Assembly: GCA_011051475.1 (NCBI GenBank)
Contig: DRLE01000113.1
Coordinates: forward strand, 1-5,923
Direction of reading: 5' to 3'
Source of the DNA: Gammaproteobacteria bacterium
GTDB lineage: Bacteria > Pseudomonadota > Gammaproteobacteria > SZUA-229
Length of the DNA stretch: 5,923 nt
Below are positions 5,770 through 5,923 of the stretch, one piece after another. Each line of letters begins with the position of its first letter. The stretch's first letter is position 1. The notes beneath the pieces are model-generated. The model did no database searches. It had not been told where the DNA came from and worked only from the letters and a program-made list of their open reading frames with translations. Made by a program: the position numbers and the translations under genes.

Positions 5770-5923
5770 CAGGACGATGGCGTTAGTTCGAGGCGGGTAA
5801 GCGCTTCCACGCGCGTGCGCTGTTCCAGTTTCCAGCCATCACCGTTGAGCTCGAAATACCAGATACCTTCGCGCACCGGGGACTCAAGACGACCGATATA
5901 CTGGTCATCCAGACCGTGTTCGA
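5754..5923 (-). CDS. C-terminal part of a FixH/CcoH-like protein (partial, runs off the window)
   Basis: The minus strand is open from the window edge to a TAA at 5754-5756, giving 55 residues whose reading frame is in phase from base 5921. The sequence contains DDQYIGRLESPVREGIWYFE and a following DGWKLEQ. The pattern of a Tyr-x-Gly-x-Leu strand, a Gly-x-Trp-Tyr strand and a Trp-x-Leu strand resembles the end of FixH/CcoH, the single-pass protein needed for assembly of cbb3-type cytochrome c oxidase. The N-terminal membrane helix that would confirm this lies outside the window. The last codons (Ser-Asp-stop, perhaps Ala-Ser-Ser-Asp-stop) fall in the end of the adjacent repeat element. It converges on the diguanylate cyclase gene. 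That this is coding is likely; the family name is moderate inference. Confidence 0.5.
   Translation of the reverse strand, partial: EHGLDDQYIGRLESPVREGIWYFELNGDGWKLEQRTRVEALTRLELTPSSWASSD

Overview
The window looks like a stretch of gammaproteobacterial chromosome of moderately high GC, made of core housekeeping genes and interspersed with small repeat elements. The main clue is gene order. A zinc-ribbon/DUF3426 membrane protein, dusB, fis and purH run on the + strand in the order typical of Pseudomonas-like and other gammaproteobacteria. Fis itself is essentially restricted to that class and its close relatives. The species cannot be named from the sequence.

Layout. Positions 2-160 hold a short palindromic MITE-like element (copy 1). 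It is followed by the zinc-ribbon/DUF3426 gene (199-1020), dusB (1056-2045) and fis (2085-2366). These three are closely spaced (35 and 39 nt gaps) and probably form one transcription unit. The 303 nt between fis and purH is mostly a second, unrelated repeat element (2372-2580) with nested inverted repeats; a good purH promoter (2605-2634) lies just beyond it. purH (2670-4241) is complete. The next + strand gene (4333-5499) is a GAF/DUF484-like sensor fused to a GGDEF diguanylate cyclase, where many relatives have purD. A two-way terminator (5520-5550) closes this side. A second, diverged and inverted copy of the first MITE family (5580-5769) follows and carries a nested palindromic insert. 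The window ends inside the 3' part of a minus-strand gene that resembles the C-terminus of FixH/CcoH; its stop codon lies in the repeat end.

Function. dusB modifies tRNA and fis encodes a growth-phase nucleoid protein; their linkage is conserved. purH performs the last two steps of IMP synthesis. The diguanylate cyclase makes c-di-GMP from GTP and probably answers a cytoplasmic signal. No link between these jobs is shown beyond adjacency.

I see no defence system, CRISPR array, RNA gene or clearly undescribed system. The most interesting material is the repeats: two inverted copies bracketing a 5.4 kb core block, one with a possible IS5-type YTAR target duplication, one reaching into a coding region, and a third separating fis from purH.
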